Part shown: piece by piece, positions 44,226-52,748 of the stretch
Position numbering within the stretch: position 1 is the first letter of the stretch
How the letters are laid out: the number at the start of each line of letters is the position of its first letter
NCBI GenBank assembly: GCA_020832405.1
Contig: JAFIET010000007.1
Location: 1 to 64,000 of the forward strand
Length of the DNA stretch: 64,000 nucleotides
From: Balneolales bacterium
GTDB taxonomy: Bacteria; Bacteroidota; Rhodothermia; Balneolales; Cyclonatronaceae
Direction: 5' to 3'
Program-made: the position numbers and the translations under genes
The notes under the pieces: model-generated
What the model saw: the letters and a program-made list of their open reading frames with translations, nothing else
The model's database searches: none
Told to the model about the DNA's origin: nothing

Positions 44226-45038
44226 CTACAGATTGGAATTACGGAAGGAAGGGTAAGCAAAAGGCTCAATATGAACGCATTTACCCGTTTCTGTATCAAT
44301 TACAGAATGAATGCCGCACAGCCTGTTATCGCCGTTTGCTGAGCTGTATTTGTGTGGCGTTTGCAGCAGGAACCGTTTGATGGCAGTATCTTTATCCATG
44401 CCAATAACTGAGTTGAAAGCACCGGTCATCCCTACATCCGTTATGTAGCCGGTACCGTTGGGAAGAATGCGTGCATCACCGGTAGGTACATGAGTGTGGG
44501 TACCCGCAACTACAGATACACGGCCGTCAACATACCAGCCAAAAGCCTGCTTTTCAGCAGTGGCTTCCGCATGGAAATCGACAAAAATGAGATTTGTTTC
44601 TTCCTGTATCTTTTCAATAACCCAGTCAGATGTGCGGAAAGGGCAGTCAAGAGGTTGCATAAATGTACGCCCCTGCAGGTTCACTATACCGATTTTAAGC
44701 CCTGTATCCGGAATTTCATACACCCCGTAGCCGTAACCGTGTGCACCTTTGGGGTAGTTGAGCGGCCGGAGCAGATTCCGGTCTGTTTTCATGTACGGGT
44801 AAATTTTCCATTTGGCAAAACTGTGATTGCCACCCGTTACAACGTGAGCGCCAAGGCGATAAAAATTTTTGACGATTTGCTCATTTGTTCCCATTCCCTC
44901 ATGAGCGTTTTCCCCGTTAATTACAACAAAGTCTGAGTTGTACTTCTTGATGATGGTTTGAAGGAAGGTATCTGTAAGTGCAATACCCGCGTCGGATACA
45001 ACATCACCGACAAACAGTAAATTTATAGTTTTAGACAT
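44226..45038 (-). CDS. YmdB-type (TIGR00282) metallophosphoesterase
   Basis: From the ATG at 45038 (MSKTINLLFVGDVV) the protein has 270 residues. The frame extends further upstream, but that part covers the 6S RNA gene and lacks family sequence. Metal-binding blocks are visible: GDVVSDAG, INGENAHEGMG, TGGNHSFAKW, VDFHAEATAEKQ and AGTHTHVPTGD. YmdB proteins hydrolyse cyclic nucleotides such as 2',3'-cAMP. lolD follows after 17 bases. Confidence 0.88.
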   Translation of the reverse strand: MSKTINLLFVGDVVSDAGIALTDTFLQTIIKKYNSDFVVINGENAHEGMGTNEQIVKNFYRLGAHVVTGGNHSFAKWKIYPYMKTDRNLLRPLNYPKGAHGYGYGVYEIPDTGLKIGIVNLQGRTFMQPLDCPFRTSDWVIEKIQEETNLIFVDFHAEATAEKQAFGWYVDGRVSVVAGTHTHVPTGDARILPNGTGYITDVGMTGAFNSVIGMDKDTAIKRFLLQTPHKYSSANGDNRLCGIHSVIDTETGKCVHIEPFAYPSFRNSNL

Positions 45039-45045
45039 TGGGGAA

Positions 45046-45218
45046 AATAAAAAAAGGACAGCGGGAATTGCAAAGAACCGTTTTACACACGGTGGGAACC
45101 CTCTCTTGCAAGTTCGTCTTCCACTATTTCCCGAAGGAACATGAGGCACGACGTTGTCGCACGAAGCCGGACTCCCTGTTGATTAATATCGTTCAAGCAA
45201 TAACCAAACGCTGTCCTT
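45046..45218 (-). ncRNA. ssrS: 6S RNA (probable)
   Basis: On the minus strand, directly after zapA, a ~165-base RNA is closed by a perfect ten-base terminal stem: AAGGACAGCG at the 5' end (complement of 45209-45218) with CGCTGTCCTT at the 3' end (complement of 45054-45063), followed by seven T. Inside this, TTGC and GAAC pair with GTTC and GCAA across a small internal loop. A long rod follows with a GTTCC-TTC-GGGAA hairpin and a small CCG/CGG hairpin on the 3' side of a central bubble. Size, rod shape and position next to zapA match 6S RNA, which binds and regulates RNA polymerase. The family match was not checked with a covariance model. Confidence 0.72.
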
Positions 45219-45233
45219 ATTAGAATATACAAC

Positions 45234-45548
45234 CTATTTTGTGTTTTTGGAACCCTTAATTTGATCGATCGTGTCCCGAAGCTGTGTGCTTACTTCTCCG
45301 AAAAGCAATGCATTCAATGCTTTATCAACGGGTTCCGGCATATTTTTTTTTAATAAAAAAAGTTCCTCTGCCAAACTGAGGCAGGAGAGTATCATAATGG
45401 TATCATTGGGCTGGCCCGCAAAGTGTTTTTTCATCTCTCTGAGCCGTTTATCCACGAACTGAGCTACTTCTTGCATCAGAGCTTCATCACCTGGCTGTAC
45501 CTTTAGCGGGTATTGTTTGTTTAGTATGGTAACCTTGATGGAATTCAA
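45234..45548 (-). CDS. zapA: Cell division protein ZapA
   Basis: ZapA promotes bundling of FtsZ filaments at the division site. The protein has 104 residues. The N-terminal strand-helix region KVTILNKQYPLKV, the helix with QEVAQFVDKRLREMKKH and the conserved NDTIMILSCLSLAEEL are typical. The start overlaps the stop of the upstream coiled-coil gene (ATGA). A probable 6S RNA follows, 16 bases beyond the stop. Confidence 0.9.
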   Translation of the reverse strand: MNSIKVTILNKQYPLKVQPGDEALMQEVAQFVDKRLREMKKHFAGQPNDTIMILSCLSLAEELFLLKKNMPEPVDKALNALLFGEVSTQLRDTIDQIKGSKNTK

Positions 45549-45823
45549 GCTTTTTCCTCCAGGTGTCGGTCGAGTCTGCGGATCATTCGGGCTAACTGCT
45601 GCTTAAGAATGAGCCGTTCTTTTTGGGTTAAGACCGGTTCAGCCTCTCGAACAGCAAGCTGATCTTTAATTTTTTCGTTTTCTTTTTTTAGCCGGCTGTT
45701 TTCCTGAACAAGTTCATTGTTGCGTTGCACAAGCAGGGCGGCAGCAGAACGGAGCTCATCCAGCAGGTCGCGAAGCTCCTGAATTTGTACTGATTTACCG
45801 CTTTTATGTGCAAAGTTGTTCAT
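45545..45823 (-). CDS. Small coiled-coil protein upstream of zapA (ZapB-like candidate)
   Basis: From the ATG at 45823 the protein has 92 residues; an upstream in-frame ATG at 45874 would overlap the end of pheT. A long heptad-rich helix covers roughly 15-55 (LRDLLDELRSAAALLVQRNN, then ENSRLKKENEKIKDQL), followed by a second basic helix rich in Arg (LARMIRRLDRHLEE). Coupling to zapA by a four-base overlap suggests a division role like ZapB, but length and coiled-coil alone do not prove this. Confidence 0.75.
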   Translation of the reverse strand: MNNFAHKSGKSVQIQELRDLLDELRSAAALLVQRNNELVQENSRLKKENEKIKDQLAVREAEPVLTQKERLILKQQLARMIRRLDRHLEEKA

Positions 45824-45839
45824 GATAATAAAGCCAGAT

Positions 45840-48260
45840 TTAACCCCTGAGCTGAGCTCCCAATGTCTTTTCAAGACCGGCAGTGAGCTTTTTGATGACG
45901 GTGTTCACGTCTTCAATAGTAAGGGTTTTTTCTGCATCCTGAAAGATTAGCCGGAAAGCGATACTTTTTTTGCCTGCTTCTATGCTTTTTCCTTCAAAAA
46001 CATCAAAAACATCAACGGACTTAAGACGGTTACCACCGTTCGTTCTGATGTAATCCATTAGCTTGACCGCTTCAAGATCACTGTCAACTATAAGAGCGAT
46101 ATCAAATTCAAAAGGAGGGAATTTTGGTATGAACTGATAGCGTACGGCCTTAAGGTTCGAAGCCAGTTTCACCAGCTCATCACAGTTTATTTCAGCTATA
46201 AATGCCGGTACATCAAGATCAAAGCGCTTGCGCTGTTCATCCGAAACTGCGTAAAGACGGCCTATGGCCCGATTGCCGTGCTTCAAAAGTGCTTCATGCG
46301 CTTCGTGTACTATTGTTACATCATTACTGAGCCGAAGCTGTTTCAGCAGCCCTTCAACCAGGGCTTTCAGATCGTGAAAGGCAAAGGGCATAGCAGGGTG
46401 CTGCCAGTGCTGATCCTGCTTGTTTCCTGCGAGGCCGAGCAGCAGGCTTTTCGATTCTTGGATACCTTTGATCCAGTTTCCGTCTCCTTTGCGGAATACA
46501 CGGCCAATCTCAAAAGCTCTGAAACCTGTTGCTTTCCTGTTGAAGTTATAGGCGGCCGATTTCAGAAACCCATAGGACAGATCAGGGCGCATAATGGCCT
46601 GATCGCGTGAAATGGGGTTAAGGGTACGCACAAGTTTAGCTGCTTCATTTTCAGAGAGTTGTTTTTCGATGTTTTCGGGAAGCAGGGAGTTGTTATAAAG
46701 CTCAGTAAGGCCAAGCCGGAGGCAGGCCTGATGCAGTTTAGTGGTAAACTGTTCGTCAAATGGTGTTACCGGCGGTCGGGCAAAAGAAATGCGACCGGTA
46801 GTGGGGATGTTGTTATAGTCGTAAATCCGGGCGATTTCTTCAATAAGATCGACCTCAATACTCACATCCGGGCGGAAGGAAGGAACCGTGCAGTGAATCA
46901 GGCTACCTTCAGCTTTGGGTTCAAAACCGAGGCGGCTCAAAATGCTGATCATCGTTTCCTGCGGAATTTCGGTTCCGATAATCTGATGGGCACGGGCAAT
47001 GCGCATGCTGAGCTGCTTTAGCTGAGGTGCAACAGGATGAATATCCGTTACCGGACCAACTGATTCAGCTCCCGTCCATTCTGTAATGAGCTGAGCGCAG
47101 CGAAGGGCGGCTTTCAGAGTGATACGGGGATCGGCACCGCGCTCAAACCGGTAGGATGAATCGGTTTGCAGGGAAAGTGTACGTGCTGTTTTACGGATTG
47201 AAACAGGATCGAACCAGGCAGATTCAATCAGAATTTCGGTGGTATCATCCTGTATTTCGGAATTTAGCCCTCCCATGATTCCGGCTAAGGCTACCGGTTT
47301 TTCCTCATCACAGATAAAGAGCGAGCCTGCAGGAACCTCATGCGCGGTTTCATCCAGGGTTGTGAAATTTACTGGCGAATCAAATGATTTCACCAAAATA
47401 CCAGGTCCGCGGAGGGTCTTAAGATCGAATGCATGAAGCGGCTGCCCGAGCTCGTGCATCACATAATTGGTGGCATCAACAACCGCGTTACGCGGACGCA
47501 GCCCGATAGCTTTCAACCTGTTCTGAACCCACCGGGGAGACGGCTGAACTTTCACATTTTTCATTACAATGCCAACATATCTATGGCAAAGGCTGGTATT
47601 TTCAATACGGATTTGCACCGCGGGGTTGCCGTCAGGCTGATGGGTAACGTCAGCAGCTTTTAGTTTTTCAGCGGGGTGCGTAAAGGTTTCGCCGGTAACG
47701 GCAAACAAATCACGGGCAGTACCGGTATGGCAGGCCGCATCAGGGCGGTTTGGTGTGAGGCCGATTTCGAGCACAGTATCACGAGTAGGGGGTACGACTT
47801 CACCGAAGGGTGTGCCGGGTACAAGCGCCTGATCAAGCACCATGATGCCGCTATGATCGGTGCCGATGCCGAGTTCGTCTTCGGCGCAGATCATTCCGAA
47901 AGAAACTTCCCCGCGTATTTTGGATTTCCGGATTTTGAAAGGCTTGCCGTCTTTGTCAGTGAGTGGCAGGGTTGTGCCTACTGTTGCTACAGCTACTTTC
48001 TGGCCAGTTGCCACGTTGGGTGCTCCGCAAACGATCTGAACGGTGTCGGCGCCGGTATTGACCTGGCAAAGCGTAAGTTTATCAGCATTAGGATGCTTTT
48101 GTGCGCTGAGTACTTCCCCTACAACAACGCCGGCGAAATCACTGCCAACTGTTTCAAGCTCGTCAACTTCGAGGCCGGTAAGGGTGAGTTTGTCCGCAAT
48201 TTCAGCGTCTGTCAGGCTTGTGGAAATATAATCACGGAGCCAGTTAAGCGAAATTTTCAT
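45840..48260 (-). CDS. pheT: Phenylalanine--tRNA ligase beta subunit
   Basis: The protein has 806 residues, the full length for PheT. Domains in order are the EMAP/OB tRNA-binding domain (about 40-150, VVVGEVLSAQKHPNADKLTL), the B3/B4 editing domain (about 210-385), the B5 domain (about 405-475), a catalytic-like core, and the C-terminal anticodon-binding domain (about 710-805, FPPFEFDIALIVDSD and DVFDVFEG). The ATG at 48260 lies six bases after the pheS stop. Confidence 0.96.
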   Translation of the reverse strand: MKISLNWLRDYISTSLTDAEIADKLTLTGLEVDELETVGSDFAGVVVGEVLSAQKHPNADKLTLCQVNTGADTVQIVCGAPNVATGQKVAVATVGTTLPLTDKDGKPFKIRKSKIRGEVSFGMICAEDELGIGTDHSGIMVLDQALVPGTPFGEVVPPTRDTVLEIGLTPNRPDAACHTGTARDLFAVTGETFTHPAEKLKAADVTHQPDGNPAVQIRIENTSLCHRYVGIVMKNVKVQPSPRWVQNRLKAIGLRPRNAVVDATNYVMHELGQPLHAFDLKTLRGPGILVKSFDSPVNFTTLDETAHEVPAGSLFICDEEKPVALAGIMGGLNSEIQDDTTEILIESAWFDPVSIRKTARTLSLQTDSSYRFERGADPRITLKAALRCAQLITEWTGAESVGPVTDIHPVAPQLKQLSMRIARAHQIIGTEIPQETMISILSRLGFEPKAEGSLIHCTVPSFRPDVSIEVDLIEEIARIYDYNNIPTTGRISFARPPVTPFDEQFTTKLHQACLRLGLTELYNNSLLPENIEKQLSENEAAKLVRTLNPISRDQAIMRPDLSYGFLKSAAYNFNRKATGFRAFEIGRVFRKGDGNWIKGIQESKSLLLGLAGNKQDQHWQHPAMPFAFHDLKALVEGLLKQLRLSNDVTIVHEAHEALLKHGNRAIGRLYAVSDEQRKRFDLDVPAFIAEINCDELVKLASNLKAVRYQFIPKFPPFEFDIALIVDSDLEAVKLMDYIRTNGGNRLKSVDVFDVFEGKSIEAGKKSIAFRLIFQDAEKTLTIEDVNTVIKKLTAGLEKTLGAQLRG

Positions 48261-48266
48261 AATGGA

Positions 48267-49274
48267 TTATTGAAACTGTTGCAGGAAACGGAGGTCATTA
48301 TCATAAAGCAGGCGGATATCATCTATGCCGTAAAACAGCATGGCAATACGTTCCACACCCATGCCGAAAGCAAAGCCGCGGTATTCTTCCGGATCAACGC
48401 CAACAGATTGCAGCACATTGGGGTGCACCATGCCAGCTCCTAATATTTCGAGCCATTTTCCGGTTTCATCATCACCCCACCAAATATCCATTTCAAGGCT
48501 GGGTTCGGTAAACGGGAAGAAAGACGGCCTGATGCGGTAGCGAACACCTTCCCCGTAAATCATTTCCACGAACATGATGAGCGTATCCTTTAGCTCAGCG
48601 AGGGAAACATTTTTATCAACATAAAGGCCTTCTACCTGATGGAACAGGCAGTACGATTTCGCCGTGATGGACTCGTTCCGGTAAACCCTTCCCGGCATAA
48701 TGGAGCGGAACGGGGGGGTGCCGTTTTTCATAAGGCGAATCTGCACCGGTGAGGTATGGGTGCGGAGCACGAGATCGTCGGTGTTGGGGGCGTCAGATTT
48801 TTTTATAAAAAAAGTATCCTGCATATCGCGTGCAGGGTGTTCAGGCGGGAAGTTGAGCGCAGTAAAGTTATGGAAGTCGTCTTCGACCTCGGGCCCGTCA
48901 GCTATTGAGAACCCAAGCCGGTAGAACACATCTTTGATACGCGTAAGTGTCTGAGACAGGGGGTGGGCAACGCCAAGGGATAAGGAGCTTGCTGGCAGGC
49001 TTATATCATCTGTTGCTTTACGGCTTGTTTTTTGTGATTTGTGCAGCCGCTGTTCTGCTTCCTCAAGCTTATCGTGTGCCAGTTTTTTTACGGCATTTAC
49101 TTTTTGCCCGAAGAGCTTTCTTTCCTCAGCAGCAATACTGCCGATTTTGCCAAGCAGAGAAGATACCCGGCCTTTTTTGGAAAGGTAGGTAAGCCGGAAG
49201 TGCTCAAGTTCTTCGCGGCTGTTTATCTTGAAGGACTCAATATCTTTTTTGAGCTTATCAGTGAGTTCACTCAT
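48267..49274 (-). CDS. pheS: Phenylalanine--tRNA ligase alpha subunit
   Basis: PheS is the catalytic subunit of the alpha2beta2 enzyme. The protein has 335 residues. An N-terminal coiled-coil tRNA-binding arm (about 1-90) precedes the class II core with HPLSQTLTRIKDVF, the DFHNFTALNFPPEHPARDMQ motif 1 region, and VYRNESITAKSYCLFHQVEG. Motif 3 is near the C-terminus (GFAFGMGVERIAMLFYGI). A terminator lies between rplT and this gene, so pheST may have its own promoter or rely on read-through. Confidence 0.96.
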   Translation of the reverse strand: MSELTDKLKKDIESFKINSREELEHFRLTYLSKKGRVSSLLGKIGSIAAEERKLFGQKVNAVKKLAHDKLEEAEQRLHKSQKTSRKATDDISLPASSLSLGVAHPLSQTLTRIKDVFYRLGFSIADGPEVEDDFHNFTALNFPPEHPARDMQDTFFIKKSDAPNTDDLVLRTHTSPVQIRLMKNGTPPFRSIMPGRVYRNESITAKSYCLFHQVEGLYVDKNVSLAELKDTLIMFVEMIYGEGVRYRIRPSFFPFTEPSLEMDIWWGDDETGKWLEILGAGMVHPNVLQSVGVDPEEYRGFAFGMGVERIAMLFYGIDDIRLLYDNDLRFLQQFQ

Positions 49275-49313
49275 AGTTTGGTAGGATGCGCTTCAAAAAA
49301 TGATCAGGATGAA

Positions 49314-49349
49314 TAAAAAAGGCAAGCCTATGTTGGGTAGGCTTGCCTG
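49314..49349 (-). terminator. Terminator/attenuator between rplT and pheS
   Basis: The minus-strand stem AGGCAAGCCTA (complement of 49338-49348) with TAGGCTTGCCT (complement of 49320-49330) has a seven-base loop and six T behind it. It ends the rpmI-rplT transcript or attenuates pheST. Confidence 0.9.
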
Positions 49350-49380
49350 AAATCTTACATAATCGAAAACAAGAACACGC

Positions 49381-49728
49381 TTAGGCGGTTGCTTTTTTAA
49401 CGATTGCCGAGAATGTTTCCGGCTCGTGTACGGCAAGATCCGCCAGGATTTTGCGGTCGATTTCAATATTGTGCTTTTTCAGAGCACCCATGAGTCTGGA
49501 GTAAGAAACCCCGTTTATGCGTGCCGCGGCGTTGATTCTGATAATCCAGAGTTTTCTGAATTCGCGCTTGCGGTTACGGCGGTCTCTGTACTGATATTGA
49601 AGACCTTTTTCTACAGTATTTTTGGCAACTGTATAAACCTTGCTTCGTGAACCCCAATAGCCTTTCGCTTGTTTAAGAATCTTTTTGCGACGGCTTTTGG
49701 AAGCCACTTTGTTCACTGAACGTGGCAT
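49381..49728 (-). CDS. rplT: 50S ribosomal protein L20
   Basis: The protein has 115 residues, the normal size for L20, and is highly basic at the N-terminus ([20 protein letters not shown]). [41 protein letters not shown] and [20 protein letters not shown] are family sequence. L20 is needed early in 50S assembly and often regulates its own operon by binding mRNA. It is downstream of rpmI by 41 bases. Confidence 0.96.
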   Translation of the reverse strand: MPRSVNKVASKSRRKKILKQAKGYWGSRSKVYTVAKNTVEKGLQYQYRDRRNRKREFRKLWIIRINAAARINGVSYSRLMGALKKHNIEIDRKILADLAVHEPETFSAIVKKATA

Positions 49729-49769
49729 TTGATATAGCTCTAAGGTTAAATGTTAAAATTGAATTCTAC

Positions 49770-49967
49770 TTACAGGTTTGGAAGAAGGCGCATGATGTTG
49801 CTCATGTCGCTCTTATGAACCAAAGTAGATTGCCGCAGGTTGCGCTTGCGCTTGGGCGACTTTTTAGTAAGGATGTGGCTTTTGAATGCCTTCTTGCGCT
49901 TAAGCTTCCCGGTACCGGTAAGCTTGAAACGCTTTTTGGCGCCACTGTTTGTTTTAAGTTTAGGCAT
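49770..49967 (-). CDS. rpmI: 50S ribosomal protein L35
   Basis: The protein has 65 residues from the ATG at 49967, the usual size for L35. [20 protein letters not shown] is diagnostic, followed by the basic [19 protein letters not shown] longer frame to 50021 adds residues absent from L35. It precedes rplT in the standard infC-rpmI-rplT order. Confidence 0.95.
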   Translation of the reverse strand: MPKLKTNSGAKKRFKLTGTGKLKRKKAFKSHILTKKSPKRKRNLRQSTLVHKSDMSNIMRLLPNL

Positions 49968-50153
49968 TGTGTTATTCGTATCTAATTTTCGATTTGAATA
50001 CAGAATCGCAAATATAAACACTTTTTGAACCTAATACAATTTGATTTGAAGTATCGGCCACTGCTGTTCTGATTCGCGCATTCAGATGATTTGTTTAAGG
50101 CCTTAAACATCACAAAATGAACGGTCGTAATCGCTGAAAAAACGGTGTCTTTC
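49968..50153. other. Leader region of rpmI-rplT
   Basis: This region lies between the infC terminator and rpmI and should hold the rpmI-rplT promoter and 5' leader. An 18-base perfect palindrome is at 50092-50109. I could not model a conserved L20 leader structure by eye, so no such call is made. Confidence 0.4.
50092..50109. promoter_or_regulatory. Perfect 18-base palindrome TGTTTAAGG/CCTTAAACA
   Basis: Two nine-base half-sites abut with no spacer. It lies about 125 bases upstream of the rpmI ATG and behind the infC terminator. With no loop, a DNA-binding dimer is more plausible than a hairpin. Confidence 0.4.
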
Positions 50154-50192
50154 CAAAAAAAAAGGAAGCATTACCTTAAAGAAATGCTTCCC
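50154..50192 (-). terminator. Terminator behind infC
   Basis: The minus-strand stem GGAAGCATT/AATGCTTCC is followed by nine T (complement of 50155-50163). It separates thrS-infC from rpmI-rplT. Confidence 0.92.
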
Positions 50193-50216
50193 TGTTTCAA
50201 AAGTACATTTGTTTTG

Positions 50217-50750
50217 TTACTTGGCCGGAGCTACAATAAGCGACATACGTTTGCCTTCAAGCTTCGGCTTAGCTTCAATTTTTCCGAGTTCTTTCAGGTC
50301 GTCGGCAAATCTTTCAAGCAGGTCGCGGCCGTTATCGCTGTAGATAATATCCCGGCCTCTGAACTGTACCGTAGCCTTAACCTTGTTGCCTTCTTCAAGG
50401 AAAGATTTGGCATGTTTGAGCTTGAAATTATAGTCATGATCATCAGTATGCGGCCGGAACCTTAATTCCTTGATTGTAACCGTATGCTGTTTTTTCTTGG
50501 CATCTTTCTCTTTTTTCTTCTTTTCGTACAAGAATTTTTTGTAATCCAAAATACGGCAAACAGGCGGATCAGCGTCTGCAGCTACTTCTACGAGATCGAG
50601 CTCAAGACCACGGGCAATAACCAAAGCCCTGTCTGAACTAACTATTTCGTGTTCTCCATCTGGTTTAATAACACGCACTTTGGGTGCATCAATGTCTTCA
50701 TTAATGCGCTCTGTGTTGTAATTCTTGTATTGTTTATAACGCTTTCCGAT
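50217..50750 (-). CDS. infC: Translation initiation factor IF-3, probable AUC start
   Basis: IF-3 checks start codons and keeps ribosomal subunits apart. The conserved region RINEDIDAPKVRVIKPDGEH, LDLVEVAADADPPVCRILDY and IKELRFRPHTDDHDY are present. The family's N-terminal sequence lies upstream of the first GTG (50678). Within it, up to a stop at 50766-50768, there is no ATG, GTG or TTG. An ATC codon at 50750-50748 sits eight bases after AGGAG (complement of 50759-50763) and gives a 177-residue protein of normal length. E. coli infC uses AUU for autoregulation, and AUC here would fit the same logic. Confidence 0.88.
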   Translation of the reverse strand: MGKRYKQYKNYNTERINEDIDAPKVRVIKPDGEHEIVSSDRALVIARGLELDLVEVAADADPPVCRILDYKKFLYEKKKKEKDAKKKQHTVTIKELRFRPHTDDHDYNFKLKHAKSFLEEGNKVKATVQFRGRDIIYSDNGRDLLERFADDLKELGKIEAKPKLEGKRMSLIVAPAK

Positions 50751-50786
50751 TGTTGTGTCTCCTAATTAATTCAGGTTTGTGCCGGT

Positions 50787-52748
50787 TTAATTTGAATCAG
50801 GCAGGGTTTTGCGGTTAATTTCGTTTGTTAATTTAACAAGGTATTCATCAAATGCAAACGTTCCGATGGTTCCTTTACGGTGTTTACGTAATGAAACTGT
50901 TTGATTTTCAGCTTCCCTTTCGCCAATTATGAGCATATGAGGGATTTTTGCCTTCTCTGCTTCCCGTATTTTCAGGCCGATTTGTTCGCTGCGGTCGTCA
51001 ACCTGTACGCGGATTCCTCTTTCATGCAGTTGTTCTTTGTAACGGTATGCAAATTCATTGAACTGATCAGAAACAGGAATAATGGCAACCTGCTTTGGTG
51101 ATAGCCAAAGCGGGAAGTTTCCTGCAAAGTGTTCAATCAGGATAGAGGTGAAGCGTTCCATCGAACCAAATGGTGCCCGATGAATAATTACCGGACGGTG
51201 CTTTTTATTATCGGCTCCCATATATGTGAGGTCGAAGCGCTCGGGCATTACATAGTCGAGCTGAACGGTACCAAGCTGCCATTTACGACCGATGGCATCC
51301 CTGATAATGAAATCAATTTTCGGGCCGTAAAAGCTGGCTTCGCCTTCAGCAATAGTATAGTCGAGGCCCAGCTCATCGGCCACTTCGCGTATTTCGCGCT
51401 GTGCACGATCCCAGTGCTCAGCTTCACCGCCGTACTTTTCATCGTTATCGTCGCGGAATGAAAGGCGGATATCAACAGGCATATCAAAGACGCCGAAAAC
51501 GTGCTGAGTGAGGTCGATACAATTTTTAATTTCGTCTTTCAGCTGATCGTGCGTGCAGTAGATGTGTGCATCATCCTGCGTAAAGCCCCTAACACGGGAT
51601 AGCCCGTTAAGCTCACCCGACTGCTCGTAGCGGTAAACCGTGCCAAACTCTGAAAGTCGGATGGGAAGGTCGCGGTAGCTGTGCATCTCGCGGGCATAAA
51701 TGCGATGATGATGCGGGCAGTTCATGGGTTTGAGCATGTAACGCTCATCATCCACCTGCATGGGATCGTACTGAGAATCCGCATAGTAAGGGTAATGACC
51801 GGAGGTTTCATACAGCCGCAAATTGGCAATATGCGGGGTAATGACTTCCTGATACCCACGGTTTACCTGTTCATCCCGAAGGAAGGCTTCGAGTGTTCTG
51901 CGAAGCACCGTGCCGTTTGGAAGCCACACAGGCAGACCGCTTCCAATCATCGGGTCTATCATATAAATTGAAAGCTCTTTGCCCAGTTTTTTATGATCCC
52001 GTTTTTTGGCTTCTTCGAGCATGTGCAGAAATTCATCCAGCATTTTCTGCTTAGGAAAACTTATGCCGTATATCCGGGTGAGCTGCTTGTTGTCGCTTTT
52101 GCCTCGCCAATAAGCGCCTGCAACGTTAAGCAACTTAATAGCTTTAACTTTTTCGGTATTAGGAATGTGAGGCCCCCGGCACAAATCAGTGAAGTTGCCC
52201 TGTCTGTAAAAAGAGATGGTACCGTCTTCCAGCTCATTCAGCAGCTCAAGCTTATAGGGATCGTTCTTATCGGTGTAAAAGGCCAGCGCATCTGATTTTG
52301 AGATTTCTTTTCGTGTGAAATCAGCCTTGGTTCGGGCTAACTCGAGCATTTTTTTCTCAATGGCCGGCAGGTCTTCAACCGAGATGGTTGTGTCGCCAAA
52401 ATCTATATCATAGTAAAACCCCTGCTCAATGGCCGGGCCTATTCCAAGCTTAACGCCGGGGTAGAGAGCTTCTACGGCTTCCGCCAGAAGGTGTGCACTG
52501 CTGTGCCAGAAGGTCGTTTTGCCGTCTTCAGTATCCCATGTGTTGATTTTGATACTGCCGCCATGGTTTATAGGCCGGCTCAGGTCCTGTACGGTTTGGT
52601 TAAGGGTTATGCTTAATGCATCTTTTGCGAGCCTTGGTGAAATACTTGCTGCAACCTCATAACCCGTTGTGCCTTCGGGAAAGGTGCGAATGCTTTTATC
52701 CGGAAATGTTAGTTCTATTTTTTGAGATGCGGTTATTTCCTGAGCCAT
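50787..52748 (-). CDS. thrS: Threonine--tRNA ligase
   Basis: The protein has 653 residues, the full length. Domains in order are TGS (about 10-75), the editing/SAD region (WHSSAHLLAEAVEALYPGVK), the class II core with MKPMNCPHHHRIY, TVYRYEQSGELNGLSRVRGF and HRAPFGSMERF, and the anticodon-binding domain (KQVAIIPVSDQFNEFAY). The infC start codon lies 36 bases after the stop. The ATG at 52748 is preceded by an AT-rich leader. Confidence 0.97.
   Translation of the reverse strand: MAQEITASQKIELTFPDKSIRTFPEGTTGYEVAASISPRLAKDALSITLNQTVQDLSRPINHGGSIKINTWDTEDGKTTFWHSSAHLLAEAVEALYPGVKLGIGPAIEQGFYYDIDFGDTTISVEDLPAIEKKMLELARTKADFTRKEISKSDALAFYTDKNDPYKLELLNELEDGTISFYRQGNFTDLCRGPHIPNTEKVKAIKLLNVAGAYWRGKSDNKQLTRIYGISFPKQKMLDEFLHMLEEAKKRDHKKLGKELSIYMIDPMIGSGLPVWLPNGTVLRRTLEAFLRDEQVNRGYQEVITPHIANLRLYETSGHYPYYADSQYDPMQVDDERYMLKPMNCPHHHRIYAREMHSYRDLPIRLSEFGTVYRYEQSGELNGLSRVRGFTQDDAHIYCTHDQLKDEIKNCIDLTQHVFGVFDMPVDIRLSFRDDNDEKYGGEAEHWDRAQREIREVADELGLDYTIAEGEASFYGPKIDFIIRDAIGRKWQLGTVQLDYVMPERFDLTYMGADNKKHRPVIIHRAPFGSMERFTSILIEHFAGNFPLWLSPKQVAIIPVSDQFNEFAYRYKEQLHERGIRVQVDDRSEQIGLKIREAEKAKIPHMLIIGEREAENQTVSLRKHRKGTIGTFAFDEYLVKLTNEINRKTLPDSN

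Noticed and set aside
45039-45149. Upstream extension of the YmdB-type phosphoesterase by 37 codons
   Set aside because: The extension runs over the 6S RNA gene and is unlike the family; the ATG at 45038 gives the expected start.
47676-48443. Plus-strand frame of 255 codons opposite pheT/pheS
   Set aside because: It is antisense to conserved synthetase sequence and spans the junction of two real genes.
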